Of a DNA stretch of 64,000 nt, positions 8,594-18,125 are shown one piece after another (the stretch's first letter is position 1; each line of letters opens with the position of its first letter). Below the pieces are notes generated by a model. That model was not told the DNA's origin and made no database searches. It worked only from the letters and a program-made list of their open reading frames with translations. Location: positions 1 through 64,000 of the forward strand of contig CBDCVQ010000001.1 of NCBI GenBank assembly GCA_965223165.1. The letters are read 5' to 3'. Position numbers and translations under genes: made by a program. The DNA is from JABDMH01 sp965223165 (GTDB lineage Bacteria; Bacteroidota; Bacteroidia; Chitinophagales; Saprospiraceae).

Positions 8594-9535
8594 TTATGGA
8601 TTGAACGCACTGAATGTCAGCATAAAGCGGGCCTTTTCTCGCCTCGCTGGTATTCGCCAGAAACCGTCGTAGGTTATGGTCTTCGGCACATAGTGATCTC
8701 CGAGCCGATCCAGGGCAATATCAAACTGCACGTCAAAGCGATAGAGCGCCTGGCGGTGAGCCAACCGCATCTGCCTACCCAGCACCTGAAAATCCTCCTT
8801 GCTGAAGTAGGTGACGAGCTGCTTGATCACTGTCTTATTCTGCTTTCCATCTCGATAGGCCGGCTTGAGTTGTACCTCAAAAACATACGCGTCCTGGCCA
8901 TTGAGATATTGCTCGGAGCGTATGTGAAAATCATACCGGTCGATCATTCGCTGGGAGAATATGGCTGTCTTGTTGCCAATGAAAGGAATAGCTGATTTGG
9001 TCCCGGGAGAAAAGATGAGCTTCTTTAGCTCCTCCACGTGGCCGGCCATGCCGGACGTAGGCCGGGCAGTGACCGATGGCGCCTCCTGGGCACATACCCG
9101 GCCATGGGTGACAAAGAGGCGGTCATAGAGTCGGGTCGTATAGTGCTTATATCGATCCTCCCGCTTGCGGATGCGGCCCTCGATCTGCTCTTCCAGCACT
9201 TGCATCGTTCGACAGGGCGCTTGAAAGTCCTGCTGATGCAGTGCCTGGTAAGTAGCCTTTCTTCTCCCCTTCCGATCGAGGTATTGCATCTCGGTGCGCA
9301 TGAGGTACGATGAAGATCGAAGATGGCGAAAGGCTTGATAGAACGATTGATCGTCGCGTACCATGCGGATAAAGTCCGTGACCGAGAATCCCTCCTGCTG
9401 AGCGGTAACTACGATGGAGTCCAGGTACACGATGCTGGCAATGTGGTCCACCGGCTCCTGCGCTGGCAGATGCCATATCCTGCCCAGCAGACAAAGTAAA
9501 ACTGCCATGGCCTTAATTAAACCCAAATCATACAT
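8594..9535 (-). CDS. Secreted protein of unknown function
   Basis: I recognise no family with confidence. The frame is open from 9787, but the stretch before 9535 looks non-coding, whereas an ATG at 9535 (or 9508) yields a hydrophobic signal-like start (MAVLLCLLGRIWHLPAQ). The mature part opens with a segment (IVYLDSIVVTAQQEGFSVTDFI) resembling secreted Bacteroidota proteins that often carry carboxypeptidase-regulatory folds. It then has many basic and aromatic residues without an obvious catalytic motif. It ends 182 bp upstream of the GlcNAc-kinase-like gene on the same strand. Confidence 0.65.
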   Translation of the reverse strand: MYDLGLIKAMAVLLCLLGRIWHLPAQEPVDHIASIVYLDSIVVTAQQEGFSVTDFIRMVRDDQSFYQAFRHLRSSSYLMRTEMQYLDRKGRRKATYQALHQQDFQAPCRTMQVLEEQIEGRIRKREDRYKHYTTRLYDRLFVTHGRVCAQEAPSVTARPTSGMAGHVEELKKLIFSPGTKSAIPFIGNKTAIFSQRMIDRYDFHIRSEQYLNGQDAYVFEVQLKPAYRDGKQNKTVIKQLVTYFSKEDFQVLGRQMRLAHRQALYRFDVQFDIALDRLGDHYVPKTITYDGFWRIPARREKARFMLTFSAFNP

Positions 9536-9868
9536 TAGACATTCTGTTGCAAAGCCACATTGCCCGCCCTCTTTGGTAGTCCTCGATTTTCCGTGCTTCA
9601 CCGTATGGACGCATACGTTTGTCATCCCATCCGCTTTGCGGTTCAGTCGCTTGGAGGTCCACTCGACCTCCATTCCACCTTTGGTGGAAATCACTCCCTC
9701 ATTCAAATCTGCGGGACACCAAATCTGACGGGCACTCTGGCTCCGCACGACGAATCTCCTATGCATGATTTGGGTTGAAGCTGACATCCGTTATTTTCGT
9801 TGTACAAACGGCTTTTTGCAGGTATATAGCCGGCAATTATAGAAAGATAATTTACATCCTTTTAGCAT

Positions 9869-10759
9869 ATGCAACACATCGCTGTCGTCGGAGCAGGGAC
9901 CATGGGTAACGGTATCGCACATGTCTTTGCCATGCATGGATATGAGGTGACATTGATCGACCTATCAGAGAAACAGCTCACCCATGCACTGGCCACCATC
10001 AGTAAGAATCTGGATCGAATGGTGCAAAAGGGACGGATTTCCTCCCAGGACAAGGTCAGTGCACTGATCAACATCCATGCAGCATCCAAGATCTCAAGTG
10101 GCGTGGCCCAGGCCGATTTGGTAGTGGAGGCGGTATCTGAGAGCGAACCCATCAAGCGCAAAGTATTTGAAGACTTGGACAAGTATGCTCCCCCTGCGTC
10201 CATCCTGGCTACCAACACGTCTTCTATCTCCATCACCAAGCTCGCTGCCATAGTCAAGGAGCCCGCTCGTGTGATCGGCATGCACTTTATGAATCCGGTC
10301 CCGATCATGAAGCTCGTAGAAATCATCAACGGCTACGAAACCGATCCAGCTGTCACGGAAGCCGTACTGCAGCTGACCGAGCAGATCGGCAAGGTTCCCG
10401 TTGTCGTCAATGACTATCCCGGTTTTGTCGCTAATCGCATTCTCATGCCTATGATCAATGAGGCCATTTTTGCCGTCTTTGAAGGCGTGGCCACCGTACG
10501 GGCCGTGGATCAGATCATGAAGCTTGGCATGGCACACCCGATGGGGCCTCTGCAGTTGGCCGACTTCATCGGCCTGGACATTTGTCTCTCCATCCTCGAT
10601 GTGCTACACGAGGGCTTTGGCCAATCTAAGTATGCCCCCTGCCCCTTGCTGGTCAAAATGGTACATGCCGGCAATCTCGGCAAGAAGACGGGTATCGGCT
10701 TCTACGACTACCGAGAGGGGGGCAAAGGCCAACTTAAGGTATCCCCTCAGTTTCGATAG
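9869..10759 (+). CDS. 3-hydroxyacyl-CoA (3-hydroxybutyryl-CoA) dehydrogenase
   Basis: An NAD(P)-dependent oxidoreductase interconverting 3-hydroxybutyryl-CoA and acetoacetyl-CoA, in beta-oxidation or butyrate-type metabolism. The 296 residues form an N-terminal Rossmann domain (GAGTMGNGIAHVFA, residues 8-21), the catalytic segment HFMNPVPIMKLVEII with its His, NDYPGFVANRI, and a C-terminal dimerisation domain ending in GKKTGIGFYDY. It matches stand-alone Hbd/PaaH in length. The 3' end overlaps the convergent histidine kinase gene by 13 nt. Confidence 0.94.
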   Translation: MQHIAVVGAGTMGNGIAHVFAMHGYEVTLIDLSEKQLTHALATISKNLDRMVQKGRISSQDKVSALINIHAASKISSGVAQADLVVEAVSESEPIKRKVFEDLDKYAPPASILATNTSSISITKLAAIVKEPARVIGMHFMNPVPIMKLVEIINGYETDPAVTEAVLQLTEQIGKVPVVVNDYPGFVANRILMPMINEAIFAVFEGVATVRAVDQIMKLGMAHPMGPLQLADFIGLDICLSILDVLHEGFGQSKYAPCPLLVKMVHAGNLGKKTGIGFYDYREGGKGQLKVSPQFR

Positions 10760-11805
10760 GACGCTTTCTCCATGGTAAAGCCAAAAGTAGATCCCAGCCC
10801 CGGCGAGCTCCGCACATTGATCGTCTGATGGTGGGCCTCCACAATGTGCTTGACGATGGACAAGCCTAAGCCGGATCCGCCTGCCTCCCTGGATCGACTC
10901 TTGTCGACTCGATAGAAGCGATCGAAGACATGATTAAGGTGTTTCTCGCTCATGCCTATACCGTTGTCGGCGACCTCGACTAGTATATTTCGGTCCATAT
11001 CGTAGAAACTGACCTTGCACACACCTCCCTTGTTGCCGTATTTGATCGCATTGATGATGAGATTGTCCAAGACTTGGCGGATGTAATCCCGATCGGCTAG
11101 AACCCCATAAGATTGATTGGCACCGTCCTTAAAGATGAGCTGGACGTCATGCTGGATCGCCGTCAGCTCCAGCGACTCAAAGACCTCTTGGACCAGCTCC
11201 TTGATATCAAAGCGGGTCATATCCAGTTGCAATCGACCAGATTCCAGTTTGCTGATGATCTCCAGGTCGTCGACGATCGTTGCCAGCCTTTCTACATTTT
11301 TTGCTGTCCGCCGCAGGTACTTTACGTTGACCGTGGGGTCATGTAGTCCGCCATCGATCAATGTGTGGACATACCCCTGAATATTAAAAATGGGCGTCTT
11401 GAGCTCATGCGATACATTGCCAATAAAATCTCGGCGATAGTTTTCCAGTAACTTGAGTTGATCGATCTGCGCTTCCTTCGTCTCGGCCCAGCGGGCTACC
11501 TCCTGTTCCACATCTTCTATGATATGATCATCGCTGTCCACACTCGTCTGCTTTTGCGACGGGTCCAGCTTGAGGCGATGGATGTTCTTGTAGATGAGCT
11601 TGATCTTTCGGAAGATGTATTTCTTCAAAAAATACAGACTCACGAAGTAGGAGATGGCGGCCAGGCCGATCCAGTAGATGGCAAACTTGAGCCCCCCCGG
11701 GGCTTGTGTCAGTAGGCTCTCCAACACGGCAAAAATGGAGAAGAGTGTCGCTATGCCGGCGGCGGAAAAGGTGGCAATCTGCCGCGGCGTCAGGTTCTTA
11801 AACAT
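10747..11805 (-). CDS. Membrane sensor histidine kinase, PhoR-like
   Basis: Sensor of a two-component system. The 352 residues show two N-terminal membrane segments (about 12-30 and 38-60) with almost no periplasmic loop. A linker is followed by a DHp domain with the phospho-acceptor H-box FIGNVSHELKTPIFNIQGYV and an ATPase domain with N-box (DNLIINAIKYG), G1 (VEVADNGIGM), F-box (FDRFYRVDKSRSR) and G2 (GGSGLGLSIVKHI). It is directly adjacent to the response regulator gene (stop of one abutting the start of the other). The signal is unknown; the short sensor suggests membrane or partner-mediated sensing, as in PhoR. Confidence 0.94.
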   Translation of the reverse strand: MFKNLTPRQIATFSAAGIATLFSIFAVLESLLTQAPGGLKFAIYWIGLAAISYFVSLYFLKKYIFRKIKLIYKNIHRLKLDPSQKQTSVDSDDHIIEDVEQEVARWAETKEAQIDQLKLLENYRRDFIGNVSHELKTPIFNIQGYVHTLIDGGLHDPTVNVKYLRRTAKNVERLATIVDDLEIISKLESGRLQLDMTRFDIKELVQEVFESLELTAIQHDVQLIFKDGANQSYGVLADRDYIRQVLDNLIINAIKYGNKGGVCKVSFYDMDRNILVEVADNGIGMSEKHLNHVFDRFYRVDKSRSREAGGSGLGLSIVKHIVEAHHQTINVRSSPGLGSTFGFTMEKASYRN

Positions 11806-12486
11806 CTAAATCTCGATTTTATAGCCCACTCCTTTAAGGGTCTTGATATAACTAGCCCCAATTTTTTCGCGAATGCGTCGCACATGCACGTCAATGGTGC
11901 GCTCTCCTACGATGATGTTTGATCCCCATACCCTGTGAAAAATCTCCTGTCGAGAGAAAACTTTGCCAGGTGCAGACATCAAGAGCTCCAGTACCTGAAA
12001 CTCCTTCTTGGCCAATTCAATAATCTGATCGCAGACCGCTACTTCAAATCGATCTCGATACAAAGTAAGGTCACCCAAGACCATCACATCACCATCTTTC
12101 TGCAGGCCAGATCTGCTCCGACGCAACAATGCAGCAATGCGGCTCTTCAGCACCGTAGGACGTATCGGCTTCACGATGAAATCATCCCCTCCATAGTCCA
12201 GTGCTGCGACATGGGTATAGTCCTCCCCCCTTGCGGTCAAAAATGCGATGAGCGTGTCGTCAAAGGAGGCATCATCCCTGAGTTGGCGACAGACCTCAAT
12301 GCCATCGAGATCGGGCATCATCACATCAAGCAGGATCAAGTCCGGCCTAAATGTACGGGCAGCATTGATGCCCAGCTTCCCATCGGTGGCCGTACGTACC
12401 TCATATCCTTCGTTCTCCAGATTGTAAGTGAGGAAATCTAGCGCGTCTTGCTCGTCATCAATCACCAATATCTTTTCCGTGCTCAT
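11806..12486 (-). CDS. OmpR/PhoB-family response regulator
   Basis: The 226 residues form a receiver domain (DDE acidic pocket near residues 10-12, phospho-acceptor in LILLDVMMPDLDG, signalling residues in FLTARGE and the VKP Lys) and a winged-helix DNA-binding domain (LAKKEFQVLELLMSAPGKVF, then RTIDVHVRRIREK and a C-terminal GVGYKIEI hairpin). The kinase gene follows with no gap. The pair resembles the single-copy PhoB/PhoR-like system common in Bacteroidota. Target genes cannot be read here. Confidence 0.95.
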   Translation of the reverse strand: MSTEKILVIDDEQDALDFLTYNLENEGYEVRTATDGKLGINAARTFRPDLILLDVMMPDLDGIEVCRQLRDDASFDDTLIAFLTARGEDYTHVAALDYGGDDFIVKPIRPTVLKSRIAALLRRSRSGLQKDGDVMVLGDLTLYRDRFEVAVCDQIIELAKKEFQVLELLMSAPGKVFSRQEIFHRVWGSNIIVGERTIDVHVRRIREKIGASYIKTLKGVGYKIEI

Positions 12487-12499
12487 GTCAAAACCTGGC

Positions 12500-12874
12500 C
12501 TATTCGATCATCGGATTCTGATCGCCTTCAAAATTCTCCAATTCTCTCTCCAACTCAGCGACGCGATCTGCCATCCGGTTTAAAATGGCCTCGAAACGCT
12601 CGGGATCTTCTACGAGGCGATCCACATTAAAGTCCAGCTGCTCCTGCGTCAATTGATACTTCTCTAGCAATTGCTTGCTGTACACCAACGCCATGCTATC
12701 TTTGGCCTGCCCATACGTATCTGCATAAGCAGCATTGAGTATGAAGGCATCGGTCATCACATTTACCATCACTGAGTCTGGCAGTAGCTCCAGTTCGTAG
12801 GCGTCACCCCCTCCTGTGCAGCCATTCAGCAAGGCCAGACACAGTAGGCAAACGCCAGTGAAGCGTGTGATCAT
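12500..12874 (-). CDS. DUF4296 lipoprotein
   Basis: A 124-residue predicted lipoprotein: signal peptide with lipobox LLNGC, Cys at residue 19. The mature part is a helical DUF4296-like domain (LPDSVMVNVMTDAFILNAAY, then YSKQLLEKYQLTQEQLDFNV) with an acidic C-terminal helix. The family is restricted to Bacteroidota as far as I know and has no known function. It overlaps sixA by 4 nt and lies 13 bp from the response regulator, so sixA, DUF4296 and the two-component genes probably form one operon. Confidence 0.85.
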   Translation of the reverse strand: MITRFTGVCLLCLALLNGCTGGGDAYELELLPDSVMVNVMTDAFILNAAYADTYGQAKDSMALVYSKQLLEKYQLTQEQLDFNVDRLVEDPERFEAILNRMADRVAELERELENFEGDQNPMIE

Positions 12875-13371
12875 GAGAGATCAAAAAGTTTAGGATAGTA
12901 GAAAGCGGCCAATCGGGTATTGGACGTACCAAAATCACTCCAATCCGCCACCGTCGATTGCAATTTGACGATGGCGCAGGTCGGTACATTTTCGATGTAT
13001 CGATCGGAAAAGAGGTTTGCTAAGTCCGTCATGCCCGGGTTGTGTCCAAACATATACACAACATCTGTGTCCGCGGGGAGTTCAGCAAGCAGGGCCAGCA
13101 TAGTATGCGCCGATGCCAAGTAAAGGCGAGGATCGAGAGAGAGCTTCTTCTTGGTCAGGTCAAAGGCCTTACGAAAATGTTTGGCTGTAGCATAGGCCCG
13201 TTTGGCCGGGCTACTAACCAGCTGATCCGGATAACTCTCCTTGAGTACCATCATCTGCGCCATCAGCGGCGCATCGCGCTTGCCCCGTGTATTGAGTGGC
13301 CTGCGGTTGTCTGGCAGCATCGGATTGCTCCAACTGGATTTGGCATGCCGGACAAAATAGGCGGTTTTCAT
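12871..13371 (-). CDS. sixA: SixA-like phosphohistidine phosphatase (histidine phosphatase superfamily)
   Basis: SixA removes phosphate from phosphohistidine on signalling proteins. Starting at the ATG at 13371 gives MKTAYFVRHAKSSWS, with the catalytic RHA motif at residues 8-10. SSPAKRAYATAKHF and FGHNPGMTDLAN follow, all standard for the family, in about 166 residues. The longer frame from 13413 adds an unlikely N-terminus. It is the first gene of an apparent operon that ends in a histidine kinase, a plausible partner; that link is inference. Confidence 0.88.
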   Translation of the reverse strand: MKTAYFVRHAKSSWSNPMLPDNRRPLNTRGKRDAPLMAQMMVLKESYPDQLVSSPAKRAYATAKHFRKAFDLTKKKLSLDPRLYLASAHTMLALLAELPADTDVVYMFGHNPGMTDLANLFSDRYIENVPTCAIVKLQSTVADWSDFGTSNTRLAAFYYPKLFDLS

Positions 13372-13988
13372 TAGCCATAAAAGTACGAAAAAGGGGCCGT
13401 CACTAACGAACAACTACTGCACATAAACGGCAGCCTTTACATTAGACTCACATGAGACATGGCTACCGCGATCAGCAAATGGGGCGGTGACTCGGCCGCA
13501 TTGGCCATGATCCATGCAGGGAGTAGAGGCGGCAAATCGAAAGCTGATGCTTCGACCCCCGATTTTTGTCAGTGGAACGGCTCCGTGAGTCCAACTGCCC
13601 GGGGAAGTGAACCAGATGACCCGTACATTGGCGACTCAAACGATACTGTCCCACGCGGCAGGGCTCCCAGGGGTAATCTTACTATGAAAGCACAAGGGCT
13701 AGCTGACCATGGCAAGGTCATCTCTTTAGGTACCTGGATGCAGGCCCCCAGTTGCCAAGGGCAAGCTGACACGGCCGGGTAGCTCTTGGTTGAGTAAATT
13801 CCAACGGCAACTAACCTCACCGGCCATACTGCCCAGATCAGCCTGCGTTTGGCGTCCCCGCCAAACGCACTGGCTAGCTCGCCGTCACCCTGAAGTCTTG
13901 ATAATGCGATTGCCCAGCTTCAACCATCCGTAAGATTCGAGGCTTCCTGTCCGATTGCTTATATTTGAAAGTTTGGCTGGTAAACATT
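13372..13988. other. Intergenic region, mostly featureless
   Basis: 617 bp with no convincing gene; short frames here lack codon bias or motifs. Its right third contains the hairpin repeat at 13836-13925. The rest shows no repeat or RNA that I recognise. Confidence 0.5.
13836..13925. repeat. TCCC-loop hairpin repeat (family 2, copy A)
   Basis: A perfect 10-bp stem GCGTTTGGCG / CGCCAAACGC closed by a TCCC loop (13845-13868), then a conserved tail containing TAATGCGATTGCCC. The same hairpin and tail order recurs at 44503-44580. Confidence 0.75.
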
Positions 13989-15656
13989 ATGCGCGTTAAG
14001 TCTTTTCCATTAGATAATTACTTTCTGTACTTCAAAGAAAGCCTCCTCGACGAGGGGGAAACATTGAAGGCAGGCGGCCATCTGGTGGTGAAGCAACGCG
14101 ATGCAAGCACCGGGTACTGGAGTCTGGAATGCCGGAACCCTGCGATGCTGGAAATTGAGGTAGTCACCAAGCGAAGACAGGTTAAATCCTATTCATGTGA
14201 CTGTGAGACCTTTAGCCAAAAACAGCTGTGTGGCCACCTGGCAGGTGCCCTAAAGTACATACTCGACGAACTGGACAAAGAGGAAGCCGATCGGGCCGCC
14301 AAGCAGGCTAGTCAGGCAGCCGGGCGACTCAATATCTCCTCCCTTATCAACCAGCTGGGTGATGACGAGCTGCGCTCCTTTATAGCGGGTTATGCGAGGC
14401 ATCACCGCGATTTTGCGTTATTGCTCAAGGCCAAATTTGCTTGGAAAGTCGAGCTTAAAGACAACTTGTCCAAGTACTATGATCTATTGAGATCCTACAG
14501 CAAGGCCCTGGGGTCCAAGCCGCTGGGCAAGACTGCCACTAAAAAACTGGGGATATACATAGACAATCTACTTGGGCTAGCTGACGATCTGATGTCGGAG
14601 GCCGAATATCGAGAGGCCTTCGCCCTACTGCATGGCACGATCAGGTATGTCGGTCTCCAAGTACCACCGGGTCACCTTGTGGAAGAGCTGCGGCAGGCAC
14701 ACGTAAAGACGGACTTCTTGCTGGACATGGATCTGGCCCCGTCATTTCGACAAGAGATGCTGCTTGCCTTCCTGGCGATCGCAGAAGAACGTCGCTATAC
14801 ACTGGATAACTGGCAACTCAATCTGCACGCTATCCTTTACCCACATTTTGGCACCGATGGAAAACAGCAGGTAATCGATGACCTGCGGCTGCGCTGGCAA
14901 GCCTCCAAGTTGCCCGGCGCAGCACTCACGTTGATGTCCCTCCTATTATCTGATCAAAACGATGATGAAGTCACCCACTTGCTGCTGTCCGCCCGACAAA
15001 ACCATGAGCTAATCCGGACCGCACTCACGCTGCTGGCCAAAGCAGACCGATTTGATCTATCCGCTGCCATAGCCGAGACCTTGTACCAAGACAGTCGGGG
15101 TCGCCGACTCAGGCAGATCTGCCTACAGCACCTCACTTCGGATTGGGCCACACGGGAAGACAAGATCAGGTGGCTTCGCTCGCACTTCATTTCGTCAGGG
15201 GAGCGGGGCAGCTTTGCGCATCTGCAAGAGCTGCAGATTGCCGATTGGGACGCAATGACAGCGGAGATGATCGGCACCCTCGAGGCACGACAAGACTGGA
15301 CACTGCTGGCCTTCGTCCTAGGCGAAACGAAACGACTGGAGGCCCTCTGGCAGCTCCTGGAAGAAAGGGGCGATCTTGCCCTGATCCTGGATCACCTAGG
15401 TTACCTGCGAGACATAGAAGATGATCGGCTGCTGCCCACGATATATGCGCACATCCAAAGCTACTTGCATCGGTATGTGGGTAGAAAAAGCGTCGATCAC
15501 GTGCTCCAAGCCCTCACCCGAATCGAACGCCATCGCCGCACGGCACTGAGCCAGTCACTGAGGGATCAAGTGTTCCGGGACTTCCGAGAGCGCACCTTCC
15601 TCATCAAGGCCCTGCGACATCGGGGGGACTATCATTCCACCTCAGTATCCCGATAG
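13989..15656 (+). CDS. SWIM zinc-finger protein
   Basis: A 555-residue protein whose N-terminus carries a SWIM-type zinc finger (CDC ... LCGHL, around residues 68-84), a fold found in nucleic-acid or protein-binding contexts and in SWI2/SNF2-associated proteins. The rest is helical, with HEAT/TPR-like character and no ATPase motif. I take the ATG at 13989 (MRVKSFPLDNYF) rather than an upstream TTG. SWIM proteins of this layout often lie near Snf2 helicases or MoxR/VWA genes, none of which is here. The function is unknown. Confidence 0.8.
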   Translation: MRVKSFPLDNYFLYFKESLLDEGETLKAGGHLVVKQRDASTGYWSLECRNPAMLEIEVVTKRRQVKSYSCDCETFSQKQLCGHLAGALKYILDELDKEEADRAAKQASQAAGRLNISSLINQLGDDELRSFIAGYARHHRDFALLLKAKFAWKVELKDNLSKYYDLLRSYSKALGSKPLGKTATKKLGIYIDNLLGLADDLMSEAEYREAFALLHGTIRYVGLQVPPGHLVEELRQAHVKTDFLLDMDLAPSFRQEMLLAFLAIAEERRYTLDNWQLNLHAILYPHFGTDGKQQVIDDLRLRWQASKLPGAALTLMSLLLSDQNDDEVTHLLLSARQNHELIRTALTLLAKADRFDLSAAIAETLYQDSRGRRLRQICLQHLTSDWATREDKIRWLRSHFISSGERGSFAHLQELQIADWDAMTAEMIGTLEARQDWTLLAFVLGETKRLEALWQLLEERGDLALILDHLGYLRDIEDDRLLPTIYAHIQSYLHRYVGRKSVDHVLQALTRIERHRRTALSQSLRDQVFRDFRERTFLIKALRHRGDYHSTSVSR

Positions 15657-15709
15657 ATGCCTCACCAGTCGATCTGCCTGCTAGTTGAGTACCCATACCC
15701 TTTGCCGTC

Positions 15710-16174
15710 GTGAGGTTGTCGCTATGGTGGACGGGAAAAACACAGCAAGCCTGCTGGGCAGATAGTATCGAAATGTATCGATCACGGATTGGGCGGCTGC
15801 ACCCCCTGCAAATCAGGGAATGGAAGATCAAGAAAGTCAAAGATCCCCGTCAGATGCAACTACTTGAGGCCCAGTCGCTTCTCAAGGAGGTGAAGCCGGG
15901 AGATCAGCTGGTCCTTTTGGACGAGCAAGGCAAGGCATACTCGTCGTCCGGGTTCGCCGGTTTTATCGAAAAAAAGATGGTCGCTTCGGTGCCCCATCTC
16001 ATATTTGTCGTCGGCGGACCCTATGGGTACGCTCAACACATGTATGATCGGGCAGACCACTTATTGTCGCTATCACCCATGACCTTCACCCATGATATGG
16101 CCCGCCTCATCTTTATGGAGCAGCTGTACCGGGCCTTTAGCATCATAGCCGGACTTCCATACCACCACACTTAA
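15710..16174 (+). CDS. rlmH: 23S rRNA (pseudouridine1915-N3)-methyltransferase RlmH
   Basis: RlmH methylates pseudouridine 1915 in helix 69 of 23S rRNA using SAM. The GTG at 15710 gives the expected MRLSLWWTGKT start. The SPOUT knot is visible as HLIFVVGGPYGYAQHMYDRA, LSLSPMTFTHDMARLIFMEQ and LYRAFSIIAGLPYHH at the C-terminus. The length of 154 residues is normal. The rhomboid gene follows 20 bp later, suggesting co-transcription. Confidence 0.96.
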   Translation: MRLSLWWTGKTQQACWADSIEMYRSRIGRLHPLQIREWKIKKVKDPRQMQLLEAQSLLKEVKPGDQLVLLDEQGKAYSSSGFAGFIEKKMVASVPHLIFVVGGPYGYAQHMYDRADHLLSLSPMTFTHDMARLIFMEQLYRAFSIIAGLPYHHT

Positions 16175-16194
16175 CATCACCAATACAAAGATCT

Positions 16195-16818
16195 ATGTCG
16201 ATTACACTGCTTATTGTGCTCATCACCGGCCTGGTCAGCTACCGGGCCTTCCAAGACCAGTCCTTATTTTATCGGCTGGCGCACTGGCCGGTCAAGGAGC
16301 ATGGCAACAAAGAGTATCACCGGCTGCTTACCCATGGTTTTGTACACGGGAGTTGGGCTCATTTGCTGATTAATATGTTCGTCTTATGGAGCTTCGGCGA
16401 GTTCATCGAGTACCAATTCCGTTTCTTTTTTGGAAATACCATTGGACCGCTGCTCTTTGTCATCGTCTATCTGCTCACGATTGTGACGGCATCCCTGCCC
16501 ACCCACTTCAACAAGAAGGACAAGGAGAGCTACCTCTCCGTGGGCGCTTCAGGGGCCGTCTCCGGCATTGTGTTTATCTACATTTTACTGGATCCCTGGC
16601 AATCCCTTTATCTTCTCGCCCTCATCGAGATTCCCGGCATTGTGTTCGGCGTACTTTACCTATGGTACTCGTCTTATGCCAGTAAAAACGTGCAGGATCG
16701 CATCGATCATGAGGCTCATTTTTACGGTGCGCTGCTGGGTGTCGCGTACATGCTTTTGCTCAAACCCTCGCTGGGTGCTGATTTCGTCCGACAGTTGGTC
16801 GACGGCTTTCCTCTGTGA
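16195..16818 (+). CDS. Rhomboid-family intramembrane serine protease
   Basis: A 207-residue polytopic membrane protein with about six membrane segments. The catalytic dyad is visible: Ser in GASGAVSG (about residue 119) and His in HEAHFYGALLG near the C-terminus, plus the HGSWAHLLINMFVLWSFG element (HxxxHxxxN-like) of rhomboids. It should cleave membrane-anchored substrates within the bilayer; the substrate is unknown. It lies just downstream of rlmH. Confidence 0.92.
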   Translation: MSITLLIVLITGLVSYRAFQDQSLFYRLAHWPVKEHGNKEYHRLLTHGFVHGSWAHLLINMFVLWSFGEFIEYQFRFFFGNTIGPLLFVIVYLLTIVTASLPTHFNKKDKESYLSVGASGAVSGIVFIYILLDPWQSLYLLALIEIPGIVFGVLYLWYSSYASKNVQDRIDHEAHFYGALLGVAYMLLLKPSLGADFVRQLVDGFPL

Positions 16819-16922
16819 GCAGTCAACCAGCCGGGTCCGCCTGTGGATTGTGCTAGCAAAGGCAAATTGCTAATTTAGAAACCACTTAACGTCGAACCGA
16901 ATCGTCTAACTACGAGAGATTT

Positions 16923-17816
16923 ATGAGAGCGCTGGTCATATCGGGTGGGGGCGCCAAGGGCGCCTACGCAGGAGGTGTCGCGGAGTGCTTGATCCGTGAA
17001 CAAGGCATCCGATATGACCTATTCACGGGATCCTCGACGGGGGCACTCCTCGCTCCGCTCCTGGCCGCTGGAGAGATCGACCATGCTCGAGAGGTCTATA
17101 CCAATGTCCGTCAGCAGGACATCTTTTCCACCCATCCGTTTATCATCAAGAAAAAGAAGGGCATCTACAAGATCCGGATCAACCACTTTGGGGTCCTCCA
17201 GATGTTCCTCCGGGGCAAGAAGACCTTTGGTGAGAGCAATGCCCTTAAGGAATTGATCGGGCGTACCTTCACCCGCGAACACTACGAGCGAATCAAAGCC
17301 CAGCCGCAAAAGGTTGCGATCGCCGTATCCAACTTCTCCGCCAATACCGTCGAGCACAAGTATCTGCAGGACTGCACCTATGAAGACTTCGTGGAATGGA
17401 TCTGGATCAGCGCCAACTTCGTGCCTTTCATGAGTCTGCAGATCAAAAATGGTCAGGAGTATGCCGACGGCGGATTCGGCAATTTCATCCCCATCGAAGA
17501 GGCCATCGATGCCGGCGCCACCGAAATCGACGTGATCATCCTGACCCCCCGGCGCAAGCGTGTCAAGAAGCTTCCCAGCCGCAATGCCTTCTCGGTGATC
17601 ATGAGTTCGCTGGACTTCATGCTCTCGCAAATCGCCAAAGATGAGAAATACATCGGCCTGCTCGAAAGCATGCATCACGATATCAAGATCCGATACTTTC
17701 ACACCCCCCGGGTCCTTACCGACAACTCGCTCATTTTCGACCCCAAGCAGATGCGCATGTGGTGGGAAGAGGGTAAGGCCTTTACCCGGAAGCAGTTGAA
17801 GAGCCTGGTGGAGTGA
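16923..17816 (+). CDS. Patatin-like phospholipase
   Basis: A 297-residue patatin-fold lipid acyl hydrolase. The oxyanion motif GGGAKGAYAGGV (8-19), the nucleophile elbow GSSTG (about residue 37) and the catalytic DGG (YADGGFGN, about 180) make up the Ser-Asp dyad. No signal peptide is visible, so it is presumably cytoplasmic, acting on phospholipid or polyhydroxyalkanoate-like esters. The stop codon lies inside the first unit of the 17-bp tandem array that follows. Confidence 0.9.
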   Translation: MRALVISGGGAKGAYAGGVAECLIREQGIRYDLFTGSSTGALLAPLLAAGEIDHAREVYTNVRQQDIFSTHPFIIKKKKGIYKIRINHFGVLQMFLRGKKTFGESNALKELIGRTFTREHYERIKAQPQKVAIAVSNFSANTVEHKYLQDCTYEDFVEWIWISANFVPFMSLQIKNGQEYADGGFGNFIPIEEAIDAGATEIDVIILTPRRKRVKKLPSRNAFSVIMSSLDFMLSQIAKDEKYIGLLESMHHDIKIRYFHTPRVLTDNSLIFDPKQMRMWWEEGKAFTRKQLKSLVE

Positions 17817-18120
17817 GCTTGAGTTCCGAGTGAGCTTGAGTTCCGAGTGAGCTTGAGTTCGGAGGGAGCTTGAGTTCCGAGTGAGCTTGAGTTCCGAGTG
17901 AGCTTGAGTTTCGAGTGAGCTTGAGTTTGGAGTGAGCTTGAGTTTCGAGTGAGCTTGAGTTTCGAGTGAGCTTGAGATGTGGCGAGCTCGCGAATAGGGG
18001 AGTGCCTAAAGTGAGCTAAAGTGCCTATCAGTGACTAAAGTACAGCCCAACTCGGTTGATATTCGTCCCGAGCTCGTGTGCAACTCGTGTCACTCAAGCG
18101 CACTCCAGGCACTCGAGTCA
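17813..18120. repeat. 17-bp tandem array plus hairpin module, left copy
   Basis: About ten units of the 17-mer GTGAGCTTGAGTTYCGA run from 17813 to about 17980 and begin across the patatin stop codon. They are followed by a module with CGAGCTCGCGAATA and, about 70 bp later, its inverted partner around TATTCGTCCCGAGCTCG, enclosing AAGTGCCTATCAGTGACTAA. The whole module recurs in direct orientation at 18664-18915, on the other side of the DinB gene. Confidence 0.88.
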
Positions 18121-18125
18121 CTGCT

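Noticed and set aside
9536..9787. N-terminal extension of the unknown secreted protein
   Set aside because: No conserved character, and the signal-like hydrophobic start lies at the internal ATG.
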